DNA of 64,000 nt, from NCBI GenBank assembly GCA_963575745.1, contig CAUYUJ010015757.1:221517-285516 (forward strand), in the 5' to 3' direction. Both the position numbers and the translations under genes were made by a program. Shown here piece after piece: positions 42,868-55,200 of the stretch. How positions within the stretch are numbered: the first letter of the stretch is position 1; every line of letters starts with the position of its first letter. Source of the stretch: Prorocentrum cordatum. Lineage: Eukaryota; Sar; Dinophyceae; Prorocentrales; Prorocentraceae. The notes beneath the pieces are model-generated. The model ran no database searches. It was not told the DNA's origin and saw only the letters and a program-made list of their open reading frames with translations.

Positions 42868-43220
42868 GCCAGGGCGAGGATAAATTCGGAAGAGGAGGAG
42901 GAGGACGAGGAGAAGGAGGAGGAGGAGGAGGAGGAGCAAGAGGAGGAGGAGGAGGAGGAGGCGGAGGAGGAGGAGGAAGAGGAGGACGAGGACGAGGACG
43001 AGGAGGAGAAGGAGGAGGAGGATGAGGAGGGTTCAGCGCCGCCAACATCGATCTGCTCTCCCTCGGGACCCGCGCGATGTGTGGCGAGGATGCACCGAGT
43101 ATCTCTGAGATCCAGCGGCTCTGGAGGACGTCTCGGGCGCCGCGGCCTTGTCGCAGCGTCCCGGAACGCTCCGAGAGCGTTCCAGAACGCTCTGGAACGG
43201 ATTTATCCTCGTCTGGCCCC
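42868..43220. mobile_element. F4 element with internal GGA expansion
   Basis: Left GCCAGGGCGAGGATAAATTC, right ATTTATCCTCGTCTGG (imperfect TIR). The interior has a GGA/GAG microsatellite (42890-43030), then GGCTCTGGAGGACGTCTCGG and repeated GAACGCTCYGAGAGCG/GAACGCTCTGGAACG palindromic pieces. Confidence 0.75.
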
Positions 43221-43699
43221 GCCCGACCCATCCCAAGGGCCGAGCCCTCCGGACTTCGCCAGGAGCGACTCCAGCGGCGGGGGGGCCGGGATCTCGCTCA
43301 TGGGCTTCCCGATCAGACCCGCCAGCGTGCCCCCAGGCACGCTAGAGCGTGGTACGGTCAAAACGTGTACTAACGACAGGTGGTGAGGACGTGGAGGCCG
43401 AAGTCGGGAATGTTTGGGCGGCGGGCGACCCGTGAAAACGGCAAAGGACGGGCCGCAGAGGCAAGGACACAAGGGCACCCTGGCTGAAGACGCGCGTCCT
43501 TACTGGGCGCGCGTTGACTGTAGGCAGGACTGACTGCCAGGGCTTCCGAAAGCCTTTTCAGGGCCCCCGCCTTCTCTCCTTTCACTGCCACACGTGCACC
43601 GCCCCCTGCTGCCGAAGCAGCCTGGGCGGCCTGGCGCCTCCGCGAAGCTATCTCTGAAGCTTCTCGGACGGCCCAGAAGGCCTCCACAAGGCCGCCAGG
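43221..43699. other. No gene recognised
   Basis: GC-rich. Contains TTCCGAAAGCCTTTTCAGGG and other AAGG-rich pieces but no clear repeat family. Confidence 0.45.
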
Positions 43700-44190
43700 A
43701 TATCCCGCCTCTGCCTCGAAAGGCATCCAACAGCCCCCGAGAAGACCCCGAGAGGCGCCAAAGGGACCCCAACAGGCTTCCAAGACACGACAGGGACAGC
43801 ATTGGACGCTTTAAATATGCTACACTTCCAGGGCGTCTCGGCTCAAGCCGGTTCTAAGATAAGAGGGCCTCAAGGGGAGCCCAAGGGACGCCCAAAGAAA
43901 CCCTGTCTGAGCCCTGAGGGGCCCCCCAGGAGGCCTGGGACAGCCCCAAGAGGGCCCCAAGACAGCCCAGAAGGAGGCAAAAGGGGCCAAGGACAGCCCA
44001 AGAGGGCCCAAGGATGGCCCAATGAGGAGAGGGCCCCGAGAAGCCCCCGCGATAGCCCCTCCAGCCACCCCAGGCGGCCGAGAAGGGCGCAAGACGGCAC
44101 CAGGACGGCCCGCCCAAAGAGGGCCCCAAGAGGGCCCCAAAGAGGGCCCCACGGGAGCCGAAGGCAGCCCCAAGACTGCCCGGGTAGGCA
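43700..44190 (+). repeat. CCCAAGA/CCCCAAGAGGG minisatellite
   Basis: Degenerate units with an AT-richer interruption at about 43800-43862, the same layout as at 23.3 and 47.2 kb. No conserved head or tail found. Confidence 0.75.
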
Positions 44191-44309
44191 TGCGAGCCGT
44201 TCAAGGAATCACAGAGGCGGCGAGAATTGACACATGTTACGGCTCTCTGGGCGGTGTTCGAAGCGTCGCCGCACAGAGCGCTGCGCTGGCAGGGTGGCGG
44301 ACCTTGCCG

Positions 44310-44742
44310 TAGGCATCTGGATAGTCTCTCGCCCTGGTGGAAACGTGGCCAAAAGCCACCGCATCCCCAGAGCGCCTCGAGATCTCCAGCACCAAACACG
44401 AATCGCCCCCGCCCTGGCTCTCTGTCCTGTAGACCTTGAACCTGACGGTGCACCGCAAGAGCGCACCACCGACGGGAACGGAGACAACCGAGTGCACCGA
44501 TGCCCTACCGCCCTGTGCCCCGTCCTTGACGATCTGGGCGGGGCCCTCCTCCTGCAAGAACTCTGACATCTTGGCCAGGGCCTCTGCAGCAGACATTCCC
44601 CCCAGTTCCACCCGCGTGCCGACGAGGAAGCGCCGGTGCATGAACTTCGGCTCCCTGGCAGCCGCACTGGTGGTGCGAGGCGGGGGTTTGCTAGCGGCGC
44701 TGCTGCTGCGAACCAGGTCCTCTTGGTACCCGTCGAAAGCTG
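44310..44742 (-). CDS. Probable host exon, KA1-like domain protein
   Basis: The minus frame gives about 140 residues of ordinary composition: SSSAASKPPPRTTSAAAREP, then FLVGTRVELGGMSAAEALAK, then MSEFLQEEGPAQIVKD, then LLRCTVRFKVYRTESQGGGD and LVLEISRRSGDAVAFGHVST. An amphipathic helix followed by strands, ending in a strand-R-x-SGD-x-x-x-F-helix pattern, resembles the kinase-associated KA1 fold seen at the C-terminus of some protein kinases. Possible splice edges are ACCAG before the frame at 44742-44747 (next to an F7 terminus) and AAG/GTCCGC near 44312. Upstream and downstream exons are not identified, so the parent protein is unknown. The KA1 assignment is inference from pattern only. Confidence 0.5.
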
Positions 44743-44747
44743 CCTGG

Positions 44748-44884
44748 TCGGCGGCGCGCCGAAGGGGGAAGTGCGAGGGGGAAGGCCTTATCAGAGAGCG
44801 GAGGCGCTTCTGAGAAGCCCCCCAGCCTTGTGCGAAGCCCTCATGCGAACTCGCCCCCTCTGCCTTCTCCGGGCCTCCGACGAC
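44748..44884. mobile_element. F7 fold-back element, short copy
   Basis: Left TCGGCGGCGCGCCGAAGGGG is intact. The body has GGCGCTTCTGAGAAGCCCCC. The right terminus is eroded (CTTCTCCGGGCCTCCGACGA). It abuts the probable exon at 44310-44742. Confidence 0.65.
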
Positions 44885-44921
44885 GTGACTTGTGCTTGCA
44901 CAGGGGACCCCCGAGGCCACT

Positions 44922-44991
44922 GGACCTTCTCAATGGAACCAGTTTCGCATCCAAAGGGACCTTCTCAATGGAAACACTTCCGCATCCAAAG
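44922..44991 (+). repeat. Two tandem ~34-bp units
   Basis: GGACCTTCTCAATGGAACCA plus GTTTCGCATCCAAAG, immediately repeated with minor changes. Confidence 0.95.
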
Positions 44992-45091
44992 CCGTTGTGT
45001 GACGGTCCTGGCGCCTGGGGTCCACAAGGGCCGAAGATCGACAAGAGCACCCCGTCGCAGTTCCCCACATGCTAGAGATCCGCCCATGGGG

Positions 45092-45420
<329 letters not shown>

Positions 45421-45424
45421 ATCC

Positions 45425-46395
45425 TTTTCCTCCCCCTCATCCATTCCTTTTTCCGTATGACTAACTCGCTCTCTCCTGTCGCACCCAAAAGACGGTCGGA
45501 AGGGCGGGCCAGGCGCTTCGCCCAAGATAGCCCTACCAAACATGAGCCTGAAGCTTGGAAACCCGCAACGGTTTCACATATGGAGGGCGGGTCGTTTCCT
45601 AAAAGTGGTTTTCGTTTCAGCGCCGCACACATTCGTCCTAAAAGTTTACAAGGGTTTCACTGATTGAGGGCGGGTCGTTTACAAAATGTGGTCCTCGCCT
45701 AACCTAAAAGCCGCGAACACTCGTCTTCACAATGTGCAAGCGTTTCACGGGTTGGGGCGGGTGGTTTTCAAAATGTGGCTCTCGCTTTAAGGCCGCGCAC
45801 ACTCGTCTTGCGCATGCGCACAAACTTCACGGTTTGAGAGCGGATCGTTTTCAAAATGTGTTTCCAGCCTTAACCCAAAGCAACTTCTCCTCAAAGCGGA
45901 AAATGTTTTACGGATTGAGGCTGGGTCGTTTCCAAAATGTGGTTTTCGCCAGGGCGCCGCGCATACTCGTGTTAACAACTTGCAAAAGCTTCACGGATTG
46001 ACAGCAGTTCTGTTTCAAAATGCGGTTATTACTTTAGCGTTGCGTGCACTCGCATTGAGTGTTTGGGAGTTTCGCGGATGTTCAGGGTTAACCTTCCGGC
46101 TTATGGTCAGGGCGCAACAGTTCCGTTGATTCGCGGTTTTGAAACCCAGGAACGGCGTTCTGGAGCGATTCCAGATCGTCAAGACGCAACAGCCAGTTCG
46201 ACTCGTAGCGTTAAAATCCTGACGTTGGTGATTTGGCACGGTTCACGACGGTGGTTTCCCAACGGGGCATCCGCGTCAGGGGGCATGAATCCTTGTATGG
46301 TGTCTGAGGAAAGAGAAATTGAATGCAGGGTGTATCCCTACATCATTGATGAGTCTTGGGGTTACAGTTGGCTCGTTCCTCTTCAGGTTCCTCAT
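45425..46395 (+). repeat. Composite repeat, locus 4
   Basis: Leader 45425-45570 (CCGTATGACTAACTCGCTCT ... GGCGCTTCGCCC ... GCCTGAAGCTTGGAAA). About six array units at about 82-bp spacing follow (TTTTCAAAATGTGGCTCTCG, GCGCCGCGCA). The trailer to about 46395 contains AGCGATTCCAGATCGTCAAG, homologous to 12.5 and 14.5 kb. Confidence 0.78.
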
Positions 46396-46539
46396 ACCCT
46401 TCCTCATCATCAGCATCAGATCGACCAGCATCCATAACGTCGTCATATGCAGCATCTTTATCATCACCATCATCACCACTGTACCCCTCTTCCTCGTCCA
46501 GCAACAGACGTTCACACTCGTCACATTCGGACTTCCCGA

Positions 46540-46980
46540 AACTCAGAATCACCCGTGCTCACATCTACACATACGTTGACCCACTCAGACTCACACCTCC
46601 TCAAACTCAGACCCATTGGCGCCCAAACTATCTCACGCTCAGACTCACGCGCACTCAAACTCACCCACTGTCATATCCACTCATACGCAAACGTCCTCGC
46701 ACTCAGGCTTACTCGTGCTCAAACTCGTACACATCACATTCACACTCAAATCCACCCACACTCACACACACACACACGTAGACTTACTTAAAATTGGACC
46801 GACTAGTAGTCACTCGCCCGAACTTTGACTTCTCCAGACTCTGAATCACTCACACTACGACTTACCAGCGTCAGATTCACTCACACTCAGGCTCCATCAT
46901 ACCCAGATGCACTCACAATCCGATCAGCCCACACCCAGATCATTCACGCTCAGACTCAATCGGATTGGGCTCACACACAG
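46540..46980 (+). repeat. Degenerate ACTCACACTCAGA minisatellite
   Basis: Short CTCACA/CTCAGA/CTCAAA units with drifting spacing. Gives THT/LRL-type peptide frames that are not coding evidence. Confidence 0.7.
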
Positions 46981-47214
46981 GTGGCTAGCGGGTTCAAGCA
47001 CGCGTGGCAATTGGGCACCCCAAATTCCAGCAGGCGCCGCGAGAAGTACGCCAGAGAGCGTGCGTAGCAAAGCCGTGCGCGATTGCCCGAATTGCCGCAG
47101 TAAGAACGGCAAGATGGATTCCCCCTCGATGTTCCACTTATGTGTCCCTCGTTTCTCCTGAAAGATCTGCGCATGTCGTCTACGCGGACTCGCCCTCACA
47201 TCCAGATACTCACA

Positions 47215-48048
47215 GACAGAGTTCCTCAGCGAGGCGAAACAAAAATGCGCGAGCCCAACGGGCCAGGGGCGTACCAAGATCTCTGGCTACACGTTTACAC
47301 TTTCTATTTCGCGCGCGCGCGCGTGGCGGCCCCTGGGAGTGCCAGTGCGACAACATACCCCGACCGAAACCTGGGAAACTCCGGGCAATGTCCATGCAAG
47401 GTCCCCCAGAACGCCCCAGACGCCCCCCAAACGGGCCAAGAGGCCCCGAGTCGCCGAAAGATCGCGCCAAGACGACCTCCAGACAGCCCCAGAGGCCGCC
47501 AAGAAGCCCCGAGAGAGCCTTAAGAGGCCCTCCAATAGGGCCCCACGAACCACAAATCGCCCCAATCCCTCAGGAAAACGTACACGTTTCGCATAGACTT
47601 GAAGTTTCACAACGCTCAAAACTGCCCAGGAGGCCCTCAAAATCGCACCAAAACGGCCCAACAGGACCCCAAGATGAGCCCAAGACGGCCTCAGAGCGCT
47701 GCAAGACAGCCCGACAGGCCCCTCAAAACGGCTCCAGTGGCCCCCAAAGACACCAAGTGCGGTACTCCGAGCTGCCATGCCTGGGCCATGCCTGGCCCTT
47801 TCCCGCGAGATCCCTCGCGAGACCGCCAGCAGGGCCAAAGAAGCTCCCAGAAGCCCCAAACTACGAGCCCAAGAAGCCCCCAAGAGGCTCCCAAGACGCC
47901 TCCCGAGAAACCCCACGGCGTCTCCCATAGACCCGTCTTGTCGACGACCCAGTTCTGTTCGACGAGTTCCCCAAGAACCATCGACGGATCTCCTCCGTCT
48001 CCTCATCGTCGTCTTGTGCGCCAATAGCGGAATGAGCGAAGCGATACA
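47215..48048 (+). repeat. CCCAAGA-type composite element, copy 2
   Basis: Head: GAGCCCAACGGGCCAGGGGC, GTACCAAGATCTCTGGCTAC, then TTTCGCGCGCGCGCGCG and GGCGGCCCCTGG. The body of SCCCAAGA units is interrupted by an AT-rich spacer at about 47558-47620. Tail GCGGAATGAGCGAAGCGATA at 48028-48047. Head, spacer and tail order matches 23345-24370. Confidence 0.78.
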
Positions 48049-48459
48049 ATATGAGATGCACATATGGGGAGCTCCGCGTCGAGTAAGTTTCGTGATGCCG
48101 CGCCTGGCATGCTGCAAGGTTCTTGTCTACGTCGCCCCAGGGAGCCGGGCAGAGATTCAGGCACACCGAGCGCTTGGTCTCCTGCATCGGCGGATACGGG
48201 TCCCCACAAGCAAACGACAGCCGACTCTGCTCCATGTACTCTGCCGCAACGAGCCGATCCATAGCGCTGTTCATCGCAGCCGATCTGTCTGTACAAGAGA
48301 GAGGCGTGCGAAACTACATATACGATCAAGCCAAAGCGGCTACAGCACCGACCGATTATCCCCCGCTACCTCCCCCCTTCCCCTTGGAACCAAATTGTCC
48401 CCCCCTCTCCCCCCCTCCCGCTCGCCACCCCTTCTGCCTCTCACCCTTCCCGTAATGTC
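48049..48459. other. No gene assigned
   Basis: A minus frame across here reads with natural composition (CGDPYPPMQETKRSVCLNLC), but I recognise no domain and see no splice context. It may be an exon fragment. Confidence 0.3.
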
Positions 48460-48612
48460 AGGTCGGGCGTGTCCCCCTACAGGCGGATTTTGGATGAAAA
48501 ATAAAGCATAGTCAAAAAACAAGAATTGTCAAGTAGCAATCGAAAAAACGTCCCCATACTATTTGTTTACTATTTTGAAACATTATTCCTGTAGTGGGAC
48601 ACGCCCGATTTA
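48460..48612 (+). mobile_element. F1 MITE-like element
   Basis: Left AGGTCGGGCGTGTCCCCCTA, signature CGTCCCCATACTATTTGTTT, right GTAGTGGGACACGCCCGATT. Flanked by TGTCAG on the left and TAAG on the right. Confidence 0.9.
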
Positions 48613-48722
48613 AGACTAACGTTGCCTTCTGCTCATGGCCTGCGCTGTCAGCCACAGGTGTGGCACACGAATGGCGCCGTGCCTGTTCCGATCATGCCCT
48701 GCACCGTGTACCACACGTGGAC

Positions 48723-48835
48723 GAGGAGGAGGAGGAGGAGGAGGAGGAGGAGGAGGAGGAGGGGGAGAAGGAGGAGCAGAAGGAGAAAGAGGAGGAGGAG
48801 CAGGAGGAGCAGGAGGAGGAGGAGCAGGAGGAGGA
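48723..48835. repeat. (GGA)n microsatellite
   Basis: GGA with GCA and GAA interruptions. Confidence 0.96.
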
Positions 48836-48889
48836 GCCTAACTTGTCGTGCCCGTCGTGTGCTCCGTTTTGGAGTGCCTGAGTGGCCCT

Positions 48890-49150
48890 CTGGGCCTCGG
48901 GCTGTAAGCTGAGTCAGGGCGGTTCGCTGCCTGCCAGAGCTCTACGCAAACGCAAGAAAAACCAGGTTGACGGTTTACCGCCGGCGCCCAGTTGTGGATT
49001 GCACAAGAGACTTGGCAAATGTGTATCAAAATATTAGAAACCCGACTTAACATGACCACCTTGTCCTTTCTGACCCGGTCGACCAACTAGCTCCGCTCTG
49101 ACCGCGAATTCCTTAGCTCATCTTACCGAAGAGCTACGAAGTATTCTGAG
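48890..49150 (-). repeat. F8 repeat, 48.9-kb copy
   Basis: AACCAGGTTGACGGTTTACC and GCCGGCGCCCAGTTG are the reverse complement of the F8 core at 59167 and 59708. The AACTAGCT ... TTAGCTCATCTTACCGAAGA portion matches 59588-59640. Confidence 0.65.
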
Positions 49151-49159
49151 GATGTCTTG

Positions 49160-50065
49160 GGCGGTTTGCTGGATTTACCTCCCCAGCGGGGAGGCCTCCG
49201 GAGCTCTCAAAAGCTCGGGGAAGACCCATTGAGGTCCAGGAGGCCTCAGGAGGTTCCAGGGGGCCCCGGGAAGCCAGGGGAAGCGCGAGGAGGCGCCAGA
49301 ATACGCCAGGAGGCCCCAGGAAGCTCCAAGCGGCCCCAGGAGCCCTCAGGAGCGGCTCCAATCTTATGTGTTTTACTACCGTTTCTATAGATCAGGCCTC
49401 TCCTGGGGCGCGAATCCTTCGTGTTTTACGTGAGTTCCGATAGATTGTCCATCTCCTGTGGCTCCAATCCTAGGTTTTCTACGTGCATTCTTATAGATTA
49501 GGCGTCATGTGGGCCACGAATCCTTTGTGTTCTACGTATGTTCCTATAGATTGCCCTTATCTTGCGGTTCCACTCCTAAGTGCTTTACAGTTGTTACCTG
49601 TGCTTCTCCTGGGGCATGAATCCCCCCCGGGAGGCTCCAGGAAGGCGAAGGGCCCAAGAGGCCCCAGAAGGTCGCGGGAAAGCCACAGGGGGCCCCAAGA
49701 GGTGCCGGGAGGCTCCAAGAGGCCCGAGGGAGCCCAGAAAACGCTGGGAAGGAGCCAAGAGGCTTCAGGAGGCTCAATCCGCAGGAACGCCAGGAAGGTC
49801 CAAGGAAGCCTCGAGAGGCCCCAGGAAGCCCCAGGAGGTTCAAGGAGGAGCAGTCCCCAAGATGCCCCAGGAGGCCCCAGGAATCCCCAAGAGGCCCCGG
49901 GAGGCTACAAAAAGCAGCGGGAGGCACCAGCATTTCCAAGAGGCTCCAGAAAGCCCCAGAAGCCCCAGAGAGGCCCCAAGAGGCCCCAGGAGGCCCCAGG
50001 AGCCCCAGGAGCCACAGGAGATTTGAGGAAGCCCCGGGAAGCCCCAAGAGACCCCATGAGGATTC
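49160..50065 (+). repeat. CCCCAGGAGG minisatellite enclosing a 53-bp array
   Basis: Degenerate GGCCCCAGGAGGCCCCAGGA-type units at 49190-49353 and 49620-50060. Between them is the 53-bp array listed separately. Confidence 0.85.
49354..49622 (+). repeat. 53-bp tandem array, 5 units
   Basis: Unit starts at 49354, 49407, 49460, 49512 and 49566, ending near 49613. Consensus pieces are CGAATCCTTTGTGTTCTACG and TTCYTATAGATTG. More AT-rich than its flanks. Confidence 0.88.
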
Positions 50066-50259
50066 AGTCACGCTCAGTCCAGGCCACTGACGTGCAGATG
50101 CTCTCACCCTAAGCTTAGCCATGCGCAGGCTCACGCGCATGCTCGTACTACTGGAGCTTGATACATTCAAAGTCATTCACAGTTAGACTCTCTCCCAAGC
50201 TGTCAATATCCATGCTCGTTAAGATTCAAAGTCTCATGCGCTTATACATCCACGGCGGA

Positions 50260-51900
50260 AATGCCAATGCAAAGAGATGCGCATGCGGGAAGATCCACGC
50301 AGTGAATATTTGTCCTTCGTCCTTTCTCGGTGGTTTTCCCGGGGGGGGGAGGATTCCAGAGCAAAAGCTCGAATTCCGAGTTGTTATGTTGTTGGGGGGT
50401 CTGGGGCACCACACTTACAAGCAAGCTCGAAGGTTTTCTTTTTGTTGGGAGGGTTCTGCGGCACCACATTTCAAAAGCAATATTATGTGTGAAAACGCCC
50501 TGGGAAACCGGGGGGGGGACAAACAAAGACAATTCGTGTCTTTGTTTGGGGCGGAGCGGAGGTTTCCCGACGGGGCCAACTCGGTTATTTTTCGGTGGTT
50601 TCAACGCCATGCAATTCAAACGAAAACGTTTTCATAAGATCCTTCGAGACCTCTCAACCCCGCGTTTTTCCAATGCTGTTCTAGTTTTCCCGGGAGAAAA
50701 CAATCGATAAACCGGTTTGGGGGCACCGCAATTACAATGTTGTTGATTTCAAAAAACCTTCTTCGGAAACTTCCGAATGAGTTTCCAACTCGGGCTCCCT
50801 ATGTTTTTTTTCTCGGGCGTTCGGGTGCCCCGCATGCAAAAACAACGCTATTTCTGGTCCCAGCTGGACCCCCCCACGAAAAAAAAAACACCTCCCCGTT
50901 CGGGTTGTTCTTCGCAGTCTTTCGGTCTTCTTCAGCAAACCAAACAAAAAACAACTCGGTATCCCCTAATACCCCCCGAACACCCCCAGCCCCCCCCGCC
51001 GCCGGTCTCCGGGGGAGGCAACTCCAGAAAACAAAAAAATACTCCGTTATTTTCGGGGGGCCCGGGGCCTTCGCACATCGACCTGGATTACTTCTGCGCC
51101 CCCCCAGACAAGCCCAACTTAAAAACCACGTGCATTAGAACGACCTTTCAGCAAACACCCGAAACAAAACCCGAACTCGATGTGCTTTCTTGTTTTTGCT
51201 TGAAGGTCTCTGGCCGGCCCAGGCTCTGGGATCCTCCGAGGGGGGGAACCAGGGGAAAAATTCAACGCGGAGGGTTTCCCGCGGGTTTTCGGGCGTCCTC
51301 CAGCCAGCCCAGGCAGTGGGATTTTCTGGAGGGGGAGGGGGAGGGGCACCCTCGAAGAATGCTTCAGACTTCGAATGCTTTCAAAACTTGTTTCGGTGTT
51401 TCTGGGGCCTGATAAGGACAATCAATGCTACGTTTGAAAACCCCTCGGGAAACTCCTGAGAAACTTCCAATATCGTTTTTTTTTTGTGCGTTTTTTATTT
51501 GCGGCGGCGCTCTGGCCGGCCCAGGCGCCGGGATTTTCCGGGGGGGCCCAGCAACAGAAAAACAAACTGGGGGGGTTGGGGGTTCTCTGGCCGGCCCCAT
51601 CCTTCGGAGTGTCTGGGGGGGAGGGGGGCTTCGGAAAACGCGCCAACTCGTTTCTTTCACGGCTGTTTGTCCGTGGTTCTGGATTAACTGCGATAAGATT
51701 TCTGACCCATCCGAACTCAGGCGAGGAAGGAGGAGGGGGAAGAGAGCAGAATGGCCACTGGCCCCATGCATGCCATTCGAAAACTTTTCGAATGTTTCTG
51801 AAAAAGTGCCCGCGGGTTCTCGAAGTGCGTCTCGGCCGCTTCTCGGCGGTTCCGGGGGCCTCTCAGAGCATCTTGGGTGCTGCGGGGGGGCCTATTGGAG
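50260..51900. repeat. Diverged G-run repeat region
   Basis: Loose repeats: GGGGTCTGGGGCACCACA with AAGCAATATTATGTG (50395-50500), again near 50715 and 50830; TCTCTGGCCGGCCCAGGCTC near 51208, 51300, 51510 and 51585. A fragment recurs inverted at 56195-56275. No coding evidence despite several 100-200-codon frames. Confidence 0.5.
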
Positions 51901-52279
51901 ATCTCTTCGGGTTCTCTTGAGAGTCGCTTCGGGGCCCCTTAAATGCTCCCAGGGGCCTCCTGGGCGCCTTTTGGCGGCGGGCGTCGGGGGCCATCTCGGG
52001 GCCAGCCTGCAGGCGATCGATCGCAAAAGTGTCGACTAAATTGTCGGCGGTTCGCGTGCCCCCATTCGTTTCGGGCGCCGCCCCCCTCAATGTTTCTCTG
52101 CTTCGGCGCGGCCCGCCCAAGCTTTGCCCGGCCCCCGACTTGCCTCGCGAGCCCGCGGACCAAAAAGTAGCCCCAGAGGCCCGCCCAGACACGGAAGGGC
52201 GAGAGTAGATCGCTGACACTTCGCGCATCCCCAGAAGCTTATCCAGACGCGATCGGAGGCTTCTCGAGGCCCGCTGCCC
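51901..52279. other. No feature recognised
   Basis: GC-rich spacer before the 207-bp satellite. Confidence 0.5.
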
Positions 52280-55200
52280 GCCCGCCCGCCCGCCGCGTTC
52301 CCGCGTTCAACGCAGCACCCAACAGTCAAAGACGCCCGTCTTCAACGCAAGGCCCAGTACTCAGCGGCCCCCGCCCCCCACGCGACGCCCAGTATTTAGC
52401 GGCATCCCGCTGCAAGAAAGGATCGTTGGGGGCGCGGTTAAAATGCCGATCAGCCCGCCCGCCCCCCGCTCGCCGCGCCGCTCGCCCGCCCGCCGTGCTT
52501 CCTCGTTCAACGCAGCGCCCAATACTCAACGGCGCCCATCTCCAATGCCACACTCAGCGCTCGACAGCCCCCGTTTCCAACGCAGCGCCCAGTGCGCAAC
52601 GGCGTCCCGCTGCAGAAGAGAATCCAGAGAAGTTTTGTTCGGATCCTTAGAAGTTCTGTTCCAATCCCGATCCGCCCGCCCGCCCACCCGCCCGACCGCC
52701 GCCCGCCCGCCGCGCTTCCGCGTTCAACCCAACGCACAGCACTCAACGGCGCTCGCTTCCACTTCAAACCCCGGCGCTCGACAGATCCCCTCTCCAACGC
52801 AAAGCCAAGTACTCAGCGGCATGCCGCTGCAAAAGAGACCCCATAGGATATCCGCTCAAATCCCAACCTCCGCCCGTCCGCCGCCCGCCCCCCACACGCC
52901 CGCCCGCCGTGCTGGCGCGTTCAACGCAACGCCCAGTACTCAACGGCGTCCGTCTCTAATTCAGCACCCAGTACTCGACGGACCCTGTCGCCAACGCAAC
53001 GCCCAGTACTTAGCGGCATCCCGCTGCAAGAGAGAGCCCGTAGGGCGTCTGTTCAAATGCCGATGGGCCCGCCGCCGGCCCGCCCGCTCGCCGCCCGCCG
53101 GCCCCCCGTCGCCCGCTCGCCGCGCCGCCGCGTTCAACGCGACGCCCGGTACTCTATAGCGCCCGTCTCCAGCATAACACAGTGCACTCAACAGCCCCCA
53201 TCTCCAGCACAACACATTTGCACGACGCCCAGTGCTCAACATCATACTGCTGCAAAAGGGAAGCCTTAGGAGTTCGACTGCACTTCCAACCCGCCCGCCC
53301 GCCCGCCCGCCCGCCCGCCCGACCGCCGCCTGGCCGCCGCCCGCCCGCCGCCCGAGCCCCGCCGCGCTCCCGCGTTCAACGCGGCGCCCAGTACTAAGCA
53401 GCATCCGTCTCCATTGCAACATTCAGTACTCAACAGATCCCGCCCCCAAAGCAACGCCTAGCATTCAACGGCATGCCGCTGCAAAAAAGACCCCGTAGGA
53501 GTTCTGTTCGAATCCCGATCCACCCGCCGCCCGCCCGCCCGCCGCCCGCCCGCCCCCCGCCGCTCGTTCCCCGCGCCCCCGCTTTTGACGCAACACCCAG
53601 CACTCAACAGCGCCCGTCTCCGACGCAACACCCAGCGCTCAACGTCCTCCGTCTCCAACGCAACGCCCAGTACTCAACGGCATCCCCCTGCAAGAAAGAA
53701 TCCCTAGGATTTCCCCCCCCTGCCTGCCGCCCGCCCCCCCGCCGCCCGTTCGCCGCGCTTCCGCGTTCAGCGCAACGCGCAATACTTAGCAGCGCTCGTC
53801 TCCAACGCAACACCTAGTCCTAAACGGCCCCCGTTTCCAGCGCAACACCCAGTGCTCAACGGCGCCCCGGTGCACGATCCCCCTTAGGAGTTTTGTGCAA
53901 ATCGGGATCCGCCCGCCGCCCGCCCGCCCGCCGCCCTCGCCCCGCCGCCCGCCCACCGCGCCTCCGCGTTCAACGCAACGCCCAGACCTCGAGAACGCCC
54001 GCCCCCATCACAAAGCCAGGCACACAACAGGTCCCGTCACCAACGCAGCACCCAGCATTCCACGGCACTTCGCTGCAAGAGGAAGGCCTCAGGAGTTTAT
54101 TAAAATTCCGATCCGCTCGCCCACCGGCCCGCCCGCCCCCCGCCCCCCGCCGCCCGCCCGCCGCACTTCCGCGTTCAGCTCAGCATCCAGCATTCAACAG
54201 CGCCCGCCTTGCCCGCAAAACCCAATACTCAACGGCCCCCGTATCCAACGCAGCACCCAACGCCCGGCAGCATCCCGCTGCAAGCGAGAAATGAGTCTTA
54301 GCAGTTCTGCGCAAATGCCGATCTGCCCGGCCGCCGCCCGCCCGACTGCCCCGCCCCGCCCGCCCGCGCGCCGCGCCCCCGCGTTCAACGCAACGCCCAG
54401 CGCTTTACAGAGTCCGTCTCCAATCCAACACCCAGCACTCGACAGCTCCCGTCTCCAACGCAACGCCAAGTGCTCAACGGCATCCCGCTGCAAGAAAGAC
54501 TTCTTAGCAGTTCTGCTCAAATCCCGCTCCGCCCGCCGCCCGCCCGCCCGCCACCCGCCGCCCTCTCGCCGCGCTTCCGCGCTCAGCACATAACCCCGTG
54601 CTCAGCGGCGTCCGTCTCCAACGCAACGCCCAGCATTCAAAGGCCCCCGTCTCAAACGCAACACAACTCAACAGCACCCCGCTGCAAGGGAGAACCCTCA
54701 GGAGCTTCAATAAATTATCCCGATCCGCCCGCCCGCCGACCGCCCGACCGCCGGCCCCGCCGCCCGCCCGCCGCGATTCCGCGTTCAACGCAACACCCAG
54801 CACTAAAGAATGTCCGGCTCCATCGCAACACCCACTACTCAACGGCCCCCGTCTTCAACGCAACGCCCAGTACTCAGCAGCATCCCGCTGCAAGAGACTC
54901 CATAGGAGTTCTGTTCAGATCCCGATCCGCCCGCCGCCCGCCCGCCCGCCGCCCGACCGCCGCCCGCCCGCCGCCCGCCCCCCGCCGCCCGCCCGTCGCG
55001 CGTCGGCACTCAACACTACGCCCAGTACTCAACAGCGCCCGTCTCCAATGCAACGCCCAGTGCTCGACAGCTCCCGTCTCGAGCGCAACGCCCAGCACTC
55101 ACTCATCGGCATGCCGCTGCAAGAAAGAATCCCTAGAAGTTGCGCTCAATCTCGATCTGCCCGCCGCTCGCCAGCCCGCCCCCCCGCCGACCGTTCGCCG

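Noticed and set aside
46907-47161. Zinc-finger-like CPNCRSKNGKMD segment
   Set aside because: One Cys pair in an ORF mostly made of the CTCACA minisatellite, with no matching second half and no homologue recalled.
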